Source of the DNA: Flavobacterium hercynium
Lineage (GTDB): Bacteria; Bacteroidota; Bacteroidia; Flavobacteriales; Flavobacteriaceae
DNA length: 64,000 bases
Direction: 5' to 3'
NCBI RefSeq assembly: GCF_002217285.1
Contig: NZ_MUGW01000012.1
Coordinates: 1-64,000 of the forward strand
Both the position numbers and the translations under genes were made by a program. Numbering within the stretch: position 1 is the stretch's first letter; each line of letters begins with the position of its first letter. Positions 44,220 through 52,382 of this stretch are shown here, piece after piece. The notes under the pieces are model-generated. The model did no database searches and was not told the DNA's origin. It worked only from the letters and a program-made list of their open reading frames with translations.

Positions 44220-44882
44220 ATGAAAATAGTAGTACTTATATCAATTTTAGTATTGAGTGTTTCTTGTAGAAATAAAGAAATAAAATCAGTTGAAAAAATA
44301 GATACTTCAAAAGAAACAGAAGAGATAATTTCTGAAAATAAAAGTAAACCGGATACTAGTTATACTACTGACATTCCTCATATAGAAGATTTCCAAAATG
44401 AAGTAATGAAAGAAGAAGATATTCTTTTTAATGGAAGGCTAAAAAAATATTTCACGCTAAGCGAATTCGAAACAGTATTTGGACAAAATGATAGCATTAA
44501 ATTATTGTTAGAAGAGGAGCCTTGCTATACCATTTTTGAAAATAAAGATGGAAGTGTTGATCCGGAAGACAAGTATCTTTACAAAGAGGGTTCACGATTT
44601 GAAAACTCAAAAGACAAAGTAGCTGTTGATGAATTTAAATTTACAAAAAGTAATTTTGTTTTATTTAAAGGAATTAGGCTAGACTCCTCTACATCAATAA
44701 GCGACTTGCAAAAAATATTTCCGAATGCGACAAAAAATATTGGATCTATGGATGTGTATAAAGAAGGAAAGGTACAAGTAATTCAGTTAAGAGAGGATGA
44801 AAATAATGTTTCTGACGGACATATAAATATATTCATTAAAAACGGAAAATTATACTCCATGCATTGGTGGTATCCTTGTTAA
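44220..44882 (+). CDS. Hypothetical lipoprotein
   Basis: A 220-residue lipoprotein with a good lipobox (SVSC, C16 region: LVLSVSCRNKE) when started at 44220; an upstream frame from 44175 would bury the signal. A Glu/Lys-rich linker (about 18-60) precedes a globular domain with YFTLSEFETVFGQNDS, FKFTKSNFVLFKGIRLDSSTS in pieces, and ISDLQKIFPNA. The last part resembles small-molecule or protein-binding domains of SmpA type only vaguely. No family is named. It shares a duplicated upstream block with the BatD-like gene at 45547. Confidence 0.75.
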   Translation: MKIVVLISILVLSVSCRNKEIKSVEKIDTSKETEEIISENKSKPDTSYTTDIPHIEDFQNEVMKEEDILFNGRLKKYFTLSEFETVFGQNDSIKLLLEEEPCYTIFENKDGSVDPEDKYLYKEGSRFENSKDKVAVDEFKFTKSNFVLFKGIRLDSSTSISDLQKIFPNATKNIGSMDVYKEGKVQVIQLREDENNVSDGHINIFIKNGKLYSMHWWYPC

Positions 44883-44937
44883 AAGGAGACATTTGTAAAA
44901 TCTATAGAATCGTGTTTTTTCTTTTTAGAATATTCTT

Positions 44938-45327
44938 TTAAAGCGGAAAGCCAATTTCCCAGATGTGTCCAAAAGGATCTTTTAATTTTCCAATTCTCCA
45001 GTCTTCTTCAGTTGTTATGGGACAAATTTCTGTTGCCCCATATTGTAATGCATCTTCAAATATTTTATCTGCGTTTTGAGTTTCTAAAATTATTCTAATA
45101 GGCGCGGTAGTATTGGATTGTCCAGCAGTTTGACTGCCATCACAGGGTTCTTCGTCGCTTAGATAAAATTCAGCACCATCAATTGTGATTACGGATGAAA
45201 TTTTATTGTTTTCAAGCGAATATCTCTTTGATTCAATAGCTCCAAAAGCATGTATGTAAAAGTCAACTGCTTTTATTCCATTTTCTACTACAAGAAAAGG
45301 TTTGATATTAGTTTTGATTTTTGTCAT
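44938..45327 (-). CDS. VOC family protein, PhnB-like
   Basis: A 129-residue protein starting MTKIKTNIKPFLVVENGIKAVDFY; the longer frame to 45396 adds a non-conserved hydrophobic stretch. It has the PhnB/YciI-like glyoxalase fold: AVDFYIHAFGAIESKRY, GAEFYLSDEEP, and the C-terminal DPFGHIWEIGFPL with the metal-position His and Glu. Metal binding in this subgroup is often lost. It is inserted between the two lipoprotein genes on the opposite strand. Confidence 0.85.
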   Translation of the reverse strand: MTKIKTNIKPFLVVENGIKAVDFYIHAFGAIESKRYSLENNKISSVITIDGAEFYLSDEEPCDGSQTAGQSNTTAPIRIILETQNADKIFEDALQYGATEICPITTEEDWRIGKLKDPFGHIWEIGFPL

Positions 45328-45466
45328 TGCGATGAAAATTAACGATTCAATAGTATTTAATAGAATGTAAAAATAATTATTTGTTTTGATTTTCAAATAG
45401 TTAAGTGGCTTTTTTGATGTGTTTTTTTTTCTACAATTCTAATAATATTCGAAGTTGTTTATAATA

Positions 45467-45520
45467 AAAAAAGTTAAAAATTGTAGTAAAAATATTTCTT
45501 ATATTCGCCCGACGAAAAAC
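45467..45520 (+). repeat. Duplicated upstream block, copy 2
   Basis: The second copy of the 55-bp block at 44103-44157, here with TTG then about 16 bp and TATATTCG, i.e. a plausible flavobacterial promoter. It ends 26 bp before the BatD-like lipoprotein start. Confidence 0.8.
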
Positions 45521-45546
45521 TAATTCACTTCAGAAACACAACCAAA

Positions 45547-46521
45547 ATGAACAAACTTAAAAACACTCTTTTCCTTTACCTGATAATTATAATTTCACCT
45601 TTTGCAATTGTATCCTGCCAAAGTAAAAGCAATAACAAAAGCAACATCAAAAAGAAAAAAGAATTTGTTCATTTTGTTGTACAACCCGAAGTAGAGCTTG
45701 GAAAATCTTTTGATTTTAGTATTCATTTTGAAGAAATGCCGGACAGTATTTCGAGTAGTACTCCGGAAATTGATGGTTTGGAATTAACTGATAAATTAAG
45801 CTATGCATTAAACAGAACAAGAGAAAGTGAACTGACAGGTGATGATGATAAAGTCATTAAGAAATTTTATTCTTTTTACACCTATGCTACACCTACAAAA
45901 CTGGGCAAAATAGAGTTTCCGATTTTGTCGGTAACACATAAAGGAAAGGTATATAAGACTTCGCCATTTTCTATTAATGTTGTAGAAAAAATTAAAACCG
46001 ACCAGAATGCTGTAAAAGTAATTTGGTCTTCAGACCAATCTAGTTACGATAAAAAAGACACCATTACATTGAGCCTGTACGAGTATTCGAAATTCTCTAA
46101 AACATATAGAAAGCGTGCTGCGGCTAAAAATCTTTCACTTAAAGGAAAGGAAAACGAAATAAAGGTAGGTGTTGAACAAACCATTGATGATATAGCAGGA
46201 ATAGATGGTTTTGAAAAATGGATTGATCCACAATTTGAGATTGTAAATTTTGATTGGGATTTATTCAGAAACAGACAATCAATGGAAAAAATTGATAATG
46301 AACTTTATATCAAAACATTGATTTTAGAAATACAACTTTCAGCAAAAACAACAGGAACGGTTGAATTTGGACCAAGTGAATATGATTTTTTACTGTACAA
46401 AAGTAATACGGACTATTTCAACAAATTCGTTCCTAACGACAATGGAAGTTATAATGTAACGGATAATGGTTCAACTAATCTTAAAGTTAAATCTAATAAA
46501 TTGACAATCGAAATAGATTAA
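45547..46521 (+). CDS. BatD-like lipoprotein
   Basis: A 324-residue lipoprotein (IVSC near residue 25). The region about 40-140 has the beta-rich BatD pattern (FVVQPEVELGKSFDFSIHFEEMP in pieces, KKFYSFYTYATPTKLGKIEFP), and the following WSSDQSSYDKKDTITLSLYEYSKFS repeats the fold, as does the C-terminal LEIQLSAKTTGTVEFGP segment. BatD proteins belong to aerotolerance (Bat) operons. Here no batA/B/C/E gene is adjacent, so it is an orphan paralogue. The short C terminus lacks the usual membrane helix and is replaced by lipid anchoring. Confidence 0.75.
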   Translation: MNKLKNTLFLYLIIIISPFAIVSCQSKSNNKSNIKKKKEFVHFVVQPEVELGKSFDFSIHFEEMPDSISSSTPEIDGLELTDKLSYALNRTRESELTGDDDKVIKKFYSFYTYATPTKLGKIEFPILSVTHKGKVYKTSPFSINVVEKIKTDQNAVKVIWSSDQSSYDKKDTITLSLYEYSKFSKTYRKRAAAKNLSLKGKENEIKVGVEQTIDDIAGIDGFEKWIDPQFEIVNFDWDLFRNRQSMEKIDNELYIKTLILEIQLSAKTTGTVEFGPSEYDFLLYKSNTDYFNKFVPNDNGSYNVTDNGSTNLKVKSNKLTIEID

Positions 46522-46605
46522 AGTGTAGGATACAATTTAGAAGTTCGTTTAAAGTAATATTCGATCTATTCTTTATTTTTTTTGATTAACTCCCGTTACA
46601 ATTCT

Positions 46606-46637
46606 AAAAGCTTCATAGTAATTTGAAGCTTTTTTTG
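46606..46637 (+). terminator. Terminator after the BatD-like gene
   Basis: AAAAGCTTC (46606-46614) pairs with GAAGC and its T-run (46625-46637) around a 10-nt loop, a classical intrinsic terminator 85 bp after the stop. Confidence 0.88.
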
Positions 46638-47019
46638 TTTGAGTTAGATTTACTAAAACTTGATTCAGATTGTTAGTGCGAAGTAGGGTAGACATTCCCA
46701 CAGTTTTCCATTATGAACTCTTTGTTGAGCGAGGTTGTACTTTGATAATTCAGCTCAGAATTCTTTCAAATGGCTTTTTACTTTCTTGTGAACTAATTTC
46801 TTAACTCCAGCTGGCGAGCATCTCGCTTTTATAATTACGAAACGTTTCTCCCTGATCTACCTACGATGATTATAGCTTTTTGGATATTTAGTTCTCTCCA
46901 TAAACCAGTATAAATATGTATTGTAGCATTTTATTTTATCATTACACTTGTTGAGATAAATATTAGTAGGTTATGGTTTTCCGTAAATCTCATCAAATCT
47001 CTTTCAATAATTTTATCAA
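46638..47019. other. Intergenic stretch at the edge of the accessory island
   Basis: About 380 bp without a convincing gene on either strand. Base composition is locally mixed (CTGGCGAGC, CTCGCTTTT) compared with its AT-rich flanks, and the minus strand reads as short peptide pieces separated by stops, which hints at decayed coding sequence. No identity can be given. It marks the boundary between core-type genes and the mobilome/restriction genes. Confidence 0.4.
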
Positions 47020-47598
47020 ATGGAAGCAGCCGAAATTCGTACAGAGAATATTAGAAATGAATGCCATAATAACAAATTTCATTGTTATGGTAAATCCTAT
47101 ATTTATGGAGAGCGGGTAAACAAGTACGAAAGAAGATTAAGATTAATAAACTTTATTGGTTTGATTGTTCCATTAATTTTTGGAGGTTATGTACTAACTT
47201 ATGGGAACAATTACATCCAAAGCCTTTCGCTTTATGTGGCCGGTCCAATATTGTTAATACAATTAATATTTTCAGCATTGGCTTTAGTATTTAAATGGGA
47301 TGATGAATTAGCGTATTCTTTAGAAGCTACAAGAGATCATAATCTTTTAGCACAAGACTTTAAAACATTAGGTCAATTTCCACCAGCTTCTGTTGATGAT
47401 TTAACCATAAAATATAACATTTTGAATGAAAAACTAAAATTTCGAAATGAGCAAGATGTAAAACATGATCTAACTAATAAAGAGCGGATTAAAGGAATGA
47501 GATGGTCTCTTCGCGAATTTAATAAAGAATGTATCAGATGTCATGAAATTCCATACTCAATGGAAAAATCAACCTGTGCAGTTTGTGGTAAATATTAA
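47020..47598 (+). CDS. Mobilome CxxC-x11-CxxC membrane protein
   Basis: A 192-residue protein with two adjacent membrane helices (about 42-64 and 68-92) and a long cytoplasmic tail. It ends in the exact pattern Cys-x2-Cys-x11-Cys-x2-Cys (CIRC ... CAVC), which is the signature of the 'mobilome CxxCx(11)CxxC' family (TIGR04402) seen near restriction and mobile genes. The paired helices near the N terminus also resemble SLATT-type effectors. The zinc knuckle could bind nucleic acid or a partner. It lies 16 bp before a small Cys-tailed protein. Confidence 0.8.
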   Translation: MEAAEIRTENIRNECHNNKFHCYGKSYIYGERVNKYERRLRLINFIGLIVPLIFGGYVLTYGNNYIQSLSLYVAGPILLIQLIFSALALVFKWDDELAYSLEATRDHNLLAQDFKTLGQFPPASVDDLTIKYNILNEKLKFRNEQDVKHDLTNKERIKGMRWSLREFNKECIRCHEIPYSMEKSTCAVCGKY

Positions 47599-47614
47599 TT
47601 AAACAATTATAAAA

Positions 47615-47803
47615 ATGAGTACAAAAACAGAAAAGTTCAAATATGAGTTTACAAAATTATCAGATGCTGAAAAGGCAGAGTTAACTAAATTCATTAATGA
47701 TTATCAAGCAGGAACAACTTTTTATAAATCAAATTTAAGTGAATCTTTAAGGAAAAGTTTAGGTCCAACTGATGCTTCAAAATGTGGGTGTTGCGGAAAA
47801 TAA
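47615..47803 (+). CDS. Hypothetical small protein with CGCC tail
   Basis: A 62-residue charged protein (FKYEFTKLSDAEKAELTKFIND) ending KCGCCGK. No family is recognised. It follows the CxxC membrane protein by 16 bp and is probably its partner. The Cys tail could join in metal or disulphide chemistry with the neighbour's four-Cys knuckle; this is inference. Confidence 0.65.
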   Translation: MSTKTEKFKYEFTKLSDAEKAELTKFINDYQAGTTFYKSNLSESLRKSLGPTDASKCGCCGK

Positions 47804-47820
47804 TAGTTAGAAGTAAAAAA

Positions 47821-47914
47821 TTGTCAAATAAATTTTAACAAATTAGTACTTTACAAACTAAATCACAATATTATTATGATTGATAAAGTGCTAATTTATT
47901 GGTAAGTTTGACAA
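47821..47914. repeat. 94-bp imperfect palindrome upstream of hsdM
   Basis: Two nested inverted pairs: TTGTCAAA (47821-47828) with TTTGACAA (47907-47914), and AAATTAGTACTTTA (47840-47853) with TAAAGTGCTAATTT (47884-47897, one mismatch). A central AATCA/TGATT (47861-47881) adds to it. It ends 19 bp before the hsdM ATG. It may be a multi-site operator, a cruciform, or a small mobile-element remnant. Confidence 0.75.
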
Positions 47915-47933
47915 TCACAAATTAATTCTTTTA

Positions 47934-49442
47934 ATGGCTAAAATAGACAATAGTACTTTTGAGCAAAAACTCTTTAAATCAGCAGATAAACTTCGAAAAA
48001 ATATTGATGCAGCTGAATACAAACACGTAGTATTAGGCTTAATCTTCCTGAAATATATTTCCGAATCTTTTGGAGAGCTGTATGATAAACTAAAAGCCGA
48101 TGAATATTCGGATCCCGAAGATCGAGATGAATACCTAGCAGCTAACACCTTCTTTGTACCGAAAGAAGCACGTTGGAACCACATACACGCCAATGCTAAA
48201 TTACCAATAATTGGACAAACCATCGATGAAGCAATGCAAGCCATCGAGAGGGAAAACAAAGAGCTTAAAAATGTTTTACCACAAGTATATGGTAGAGCCA
48301 ATTTAGACAAAACCTCTTTAGGGGAGTTGATTGATCTAATTTCTAACACCGAATTGCAAATAGAAAACGGTAAATCAAAAGACCTTTTTGGTAGAGTCTA
48401 CGAATACTTTTTAGGTGAATTTGCTAATGCCGAAGGTAAAAAAGGAGGACAATTCTATACACCAAAATCAATTGTGAAATTAATGGTAGAAATGATAGAG
48501 CCTTACAAGGGCAGAGTATATGATCCAGCAAGTGGTAGTGGCGGAATGTTTGTAATGAGTGAAAAATTTGTAACTGAGCATCAAGGAAATATAAAAGATA
48601 TTACCGTTTATGGACAAGAAAGTAACCAAACGACTTGGAAACTTTCTAAAATGAATCTTGCTATTCGTAACATTAACTCCAAGTTTGTGGCATGGAATAC
48701 TGAAGGGACTTTTCTTAAAGATGCACACCCAGACTTAAAAGCTGATTTTATTTTAGCTAATCCACCATTTAACCAAAGTGAATGGGGAGTAGATATTTTG
48801 CAAGAAGATGGACGTTGGAAATATGGTATACCTCCAGGTGGGAACGCTAATTTTGGCTGGATGCAACATATGTTGTACCATTTGGCACCACGAGGTGTGA
48901 TGGCAACAGTTTTGTCTAACGGTTCGTTAAGCTCTAACACTAGCGGTGAAGGTGAAATACGTAAAAATTTAATTGAAAACGATTTGGTAGAATGCATTGT
49001 CGCTTTACCCAAACAATTATTTTACAATACAGGAATTCCTGCCTGTATTTGGTTTTTACGCAGAGAAAAAAGTAATCACAGTCGTGAGATTTTGTTTATC
49101 GATGCCTCCGAAATGGGGTTTATGAAAGATCGAACGCATCGTGATTTAGCAGAGGGGGACATAGAAAAAATAACAGCTACTTACAGCAACTGGCGTAAGA
49201 GAGAAAACTACCATAATGAAAAAGGTTTTTGTAAAAGTGCAAATTTGGATGAAATACGAAACCACAACTATATCCTGACACCTGGACGTTATGTAGGCAT
49301 TGAAGATTTCGATGATGATGGTATTTCTTTTGAAACCAAAATGACAACCTTAACAAGTATTTTAAAAGAACAAATGAATAAAGAATCAGAACTGAATAAC
49401 GAAATAGTTACACAACTGGCTAAAATTGGTATTCAATTATGA
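47934..49442 (+). CDS. hsdM: Type I restriction-modification methyltransferase subunit
   Basis: A 502-residue N6-adenine methyltransferase subunit of a type I system. The N-terminal HsdM helical domain (FEQKLFKSADKLRKNIDAAEYKHVVLGLIFLKYI in pieces) precedes the catalytic domain with SAM motif I DPASGSGGMF (D197) and catalytic NPPF (276-279). The C-terminal part has GRYVGIEDFDDDG. It works with HsdS to methylate the host recognition site. The stop overlaps the hsdS start (ATGA), so the two are translationally coupled. Confidence 0.95.
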   Translation: MAKIDNSTFEQKLFKSADKLRKNIDAAEYKHVVLGLIFLKYISESFGELYDKLKADEYSDPEDRDEYLAANTFFVPKEARWNHIHANAKLPIIGQTIDEAMQAIERENKELKNVLPQVYGRANLDKTSLGELIDLISNTELQIENGKSKDLFGRVYEYFLGEFANAEGKKGGQFYTPKSIVKLMVEMIEPYKGRVYDPASGSGGMFVMSEKFVTEHQGNIKDITVYGQESNQTTWKLSKMNLAIRNINSKFVAWNTEGTFLKDAHPDLKADFILANPPFNQSEWGVDILQEDGRWKYGIPPGGNANFGWMQHMLYHLAPRGVMATVLSNGSLSSNTSGEGEIRKNLIENDLVECIVALPKQLFYNTGIPACIWFLRREKSNHSREILFIDASEMGFMKDRTHRDLAEGDIEKITATYSNWRKRENYHNEKGFCKSANLDEIRNHNYILTPGRYVGIEDFDDDGISFETKMTTLTSILKEQMNKESELNNEIVTQLAKIGIQL

Positions 49443-50674
49443 AAGGTTATAAAGAAACAAAGATTGGAAAAATACCTGAAGATTGGGAAGAAGGAAAATT
49501 TTCAACTGATTTAAAAATTCAAGGTAGGATTGGATGGAAAGGATATACAACTTCTGATCTAGTTGAATCTGGACCAATCGTTATTGGTGGAACAGAAATA
49601 AAATCTAAATTACAATTAGTATTAGAGAATGTAAAACATTTGTCAAGACTAAAATATGAAGAATCTCCTGAAATAATGCTTAAAGATGGAGATGTTTTGC
49701 TAGTTACAAGGGGAAATTTAGGAGAAGTTGGATATTATCATTCTGAATATGGTGAAGCAACAATTAACCCAAGTGTAATAATTCTCAAGGAATTTATAGG
49801 TAATCCAAAATTCTTGTTTTATTATTTAATTTCAAAAAATGGCAATCAACAAGTATTATCACTAACAAGTGGAAGTTCTATTCCTGCTATATATCAATCT
49901 GAAGTTTATAAACTCTATTATCCTAAACCTAATATAAGAGAACAAAAGGAAATTGTTGACTTGATAGTTGCTTTTGATAATAAGATTGAATTACTACGAG
50001 CTCAAAATAAAACTTTAGAAGAAACAGCTCAAATCATTTTTAAAGAATGGTTTGGTAAATATCAAATAACTGATAAATTACCAGAAGGATGGAGAATTGG
50101 AAAACTAGGAGATGTTACTAAAACTTTTGGAGGAACAACGCCGAGTACCATAAATCCTGATTATTGGAATGGTGATATTAGTTGGACAAGTCCAAAAGAT
50201 TTAAGTAACTCAAAGGGAATATTTCTTTTAAATACAGAAAAAAAAATCACAAAAGAAGGTTTAAAAAAGATTAGTTCAGGTCTATTACCAAAAAGAACAC
50301 TACTAATGTCTTCAAGAGCACCTGTAGGTTATTTAGCACTAACAAATATTAAATTAGCAATAAATCAAGGATACATTGCAATTGCTCCTGAACAATATTT
50401 TTCAAATAATTTCATGTATTTATGGTTAAAAGAAAATATGAAAATAATTGAAAATGCTTCAAATGGATCAACTTTTATGGAGATAAGTAAATCTTCATTT
50501 AGAAATATTGATTGTGTAATTCCTAATAAAAAAATATTGGAAAAATTTGATAATTCTATTTACCCTATGTTTGAAAAAGTATTAACTAATTTATTGCAAA
50601 TCGAGACACTCACTAAAACTCGAGATGAATTATTACCAAGATTAATGAGTGGTGAAATTCGTGTAAAAATATAA
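49439..50674 (+). CDS. hsdS: Type I restriction-modification specificity subunit
   Basis: A 411-residue HsdS with two target-recognition domains: TRD1 about 1-160 and TRD2 about 205-385. The helical spacers are conserved: DNKIELLRAQNKTLEETAQIIFKEWF (read in pieces) centrally and TRDELLPRLMSGEIRVK distally. TRD2 begins WRIGKLGDVTKTFGGTTPS, a common HsdS entry. The two TRDs would define a bipartite DNA target that cannot be read from sequence alone. It is coupled to hsdM. Confidence 0.93.
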   Translation: MKGYKETKIGKIPEDWEEGKFSTDLKIQGRIGWKGYTTSDLVESGPIVIGGTEIKSKLQLVLENVKHLSRLKYEESPEIMLKDGDVLLVTRGNLGEVGYYHSEYGEATINPSVIILKEFIGNPKFLFYYLISKNGNQQVLSLTSGSSIPAIYQSEVYKLYYPKPNIREQKEIVDLIVAFDNKIELLRAQNKTLEETAQIIFKEWFGKYQITDKLPEGWRIGKLGDVTKTFGGTTPSTINPDYWNGDISWTSPKDLSNSKGIFLLNTEKKITKEGLKKISSGLLPKRTLLMSSRAPVGYLALTNIKLAINQGYIAIAPEQYFSNNFMYLWLKENMKIIENASNGSTFMEISKSSFRNIDCVIPNKKILEKFDNSIYPMFEKVLTNLLQIETLTKTRDELLPRLMSGEIRVKI

Positions 50675-50679
50675 TTTTT

Positions 50680-51300
50680 ATGTTAGAAGAAGCAAAAGAT
50701 TTAGGAAAAGAAATGCTAAAAGATACAAAAGAAGTTGTAATTGAACGCTTTTTTAGTCCAATGTATTTCTATTTTATAATGGCTTGGATAATTTATAATT
50801 GGACTTTTGTTTACAGTCTTCTTTTTGTAGAAAGTACAAAATTTAAAAAACTTAAATTAGATTATCTTCTAAGTTTTTATCCAACTACTGATTTTTGGGA
50901 ATACATACATAATTTTTGGTATGTTTTCTTAGGTCCGTCAATTTCAACATTTATTTTAATCTGGTTCATTTCAATTTGGTCTGAAAAGTCTTTTGAGAGA
51001 TTTGAAAAATACAAATCTAATAAGAGAACTATTAAAAGAAAATTGGAATATGAAGAAAAATATATGATCGCAAAAGAACAACGCAAGATTAGAGATGAAG
51101 AATCTGATAAACCAGAGATTTTATATCTTGACAATCAAGAATTCAACACTTGGTTAGATTCTAGTCAAGAGAATATAATGGTAGGTGAACTTTCCTTTTC
51201 ACCAAGTGAAGTATTGTTTAATACAGATTTTGATAGCTATAAAGATACATTGGAAGAATATAATAATAGACTTCTTGAAGAAGATACTGAAATAGAATAA
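50680..51300 (+). CDS. Hypothetical two-helix membrane protein in the hsd operon
   Basis: A 206-residue protein with membrane helices at about 26-50 (FYFIMAWIIYNWTFVYSLLF) and 84-105 (GPSISTFILIWFISIW), then a Lys/Glu-rich coiled region (about 110-150) and an acidic C-terminal domain. No family is recognised. It begins 6 bp after hsdS and is followed by a nuclease-like gene and hsdR, so it travels with the restriction system. It could be an accessory defence component rather than a restriction subunit. Confidence 0.7.
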   Translation: MLEEAKDLGKEMLKDTKEVVIERFFSPMYFYFIMAWIIYNWTFVYSLLFVESTKFKKLKLDYLLSFYPTTDFWEYIHNFWYVFLGPSISTFILIWFISIWSEKSFERFEKYKSNKRTIKRKLEYEEKYMIAKEQRKIRDEESDKPEILYLDNQEFNTWLDSSQENIMVGELSFSPSEVLFNTDFDSYKDTLEEYNNRLLEEDTEIE

Positions 51301-51320
51301 TATTTTTCATAATACTATTA

Positions 51321-52358
51321 ATGAACCAACCCAATATTTTCAACTACGCTACGAGTGAACTAACCCAAGATGCATTTATAACATGGTTATTGCAATGGGC
51401 TAATCCTATATTTAAAAATGATAATGAGAAATTACACAACTTAGGAATTTCATTTTTACAATCTTTGGTAGCTTTTCAAAATATTACAATTGGAGAGATA
51501 TCTGAACTGGAAATTAAGCAACAATTTCATAAAGTAGATATATTTGTTACTTTCAAAATGAATGATTGTACTTATGGAATTATTATAGAAGATAAGGTAC
51601 ATAGCAATGATCATTCCAATCAGTTACAACGCTATTTAACCAAAATATCAGAGTTAAAAACTTGTCATGTTTTAGTGCCTATATATTTCAAGACAGGATA
51701 TCAAGTAGATTTATCAAAAATTATTGAAAACAATTACCATTATTATACAGTAAAAGATCTTTTGAATATAATTACACTAGAAAAAGTCACCGCTGTAGAT
51801 AATGATGTTTTATCACAATATCACAGCTATTTAGAAATAAAAGAAAAACATTTCAATAATGCCGAAATCGAGTCAAACAATTATCTCATAAGGCCAATAA
51901 AAGATTGGAAACGGTGGTCATGTGTTCGCTTTTTTCATGATTATAAAGAACATTTTAATGCTGGTTGGGGTGAAGTTGCCAATAATAGAGAAGCACTTCT
52001 TGCTTTCTGGTTTGGAGGTAAAGAATTAACTTCAATTGACAAAAAAATAGGAATCTATATGGATATTGTTTTTAAAGATGACAGGCTTCGTGTGAATTAC
52101 AGGATTTATCTAAAGGATAATGTGAAAATTAATATTCAAATGCGAGATGATATTTATGATGGCTTTGTTCCTTTCTTTAAAAAAAGTGGTATTGAGTGTC
52201 GAAAAGCTAAATATTCGCATGCTAAAGAAACAATGCTTTTGGCAGAAATTACAAATGTTGATGGGGATTTTAACTATATTGAATTTGTTGAAAAAATTGA
52301 GTTTTATCAAAATGTGCTTAATGAATATGTAGATAATAGAAATGCTATGTTGCTTTAA
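51321..52358 (+). CDS. PD-(D/E)XK nuclease superfamily protein
   Basis: A 345-residue protein with a PD-(D/E)XK core. D73 (KVDIFVTF) and E90-D91-K92 (IIIEDKVHS) are followed by NQLQRYL, the pattern of the PDDEXK_4 family. A C-terminal part (about 200-345) has alternating beta strands (IYMDIVFKDDRLRVNYRIYL in pieces). It is inserted between hsdS and hsdR in the same direction. It may be an additional restriction nuclease or anti-phage effector that shares HsdM/HsdS protection. Confidence 0.82.
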   Translation: MNQPNIFNYATSELTQDAFITWLLQWANPIFKNDNEKLHNLGISFLQSLVAFQNITIGEISELEIKQQFHKVDIFVTFKMNDCTYGIIIEDKVHSNDHSNQLQRYLTKISELKTCHVLVPIYFKTGYQVDLSKIIENNYHYYTVKDLLNIITLEKVTAVDNDVLSQYHSYLEIKEKHFNNAEIESNNYLIRPIKDWKRWSCVRFFHDYKEHFNAGWGEVANNREALLAFWFGGKELTSIDKKIGIYMDIVFKDDRLRVNYRIYLKDNVKINIQMRDDIYDGFVPFFKKSGIECRKAKYSHAKETMLLAEITNVDGDFNYIEFVEKIEFYQNVLNEYVDNRNAMLL

Positions 52359-52382
52359 ATAATAATTTTTACTGTTTGAAAC

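Noticed and set aside
45547..46521. Part of a full Bat aerotolerance operon
   Set aside because: No batA, batB, batC or batE gene is adjacent; the gene stands alone before a terminator.
46680..47019. Transposase or regulator remnant
   Set aside because: Minus-strand reading gives short pieces separated by stops with no recognisable family; evidence is too weak for a call.
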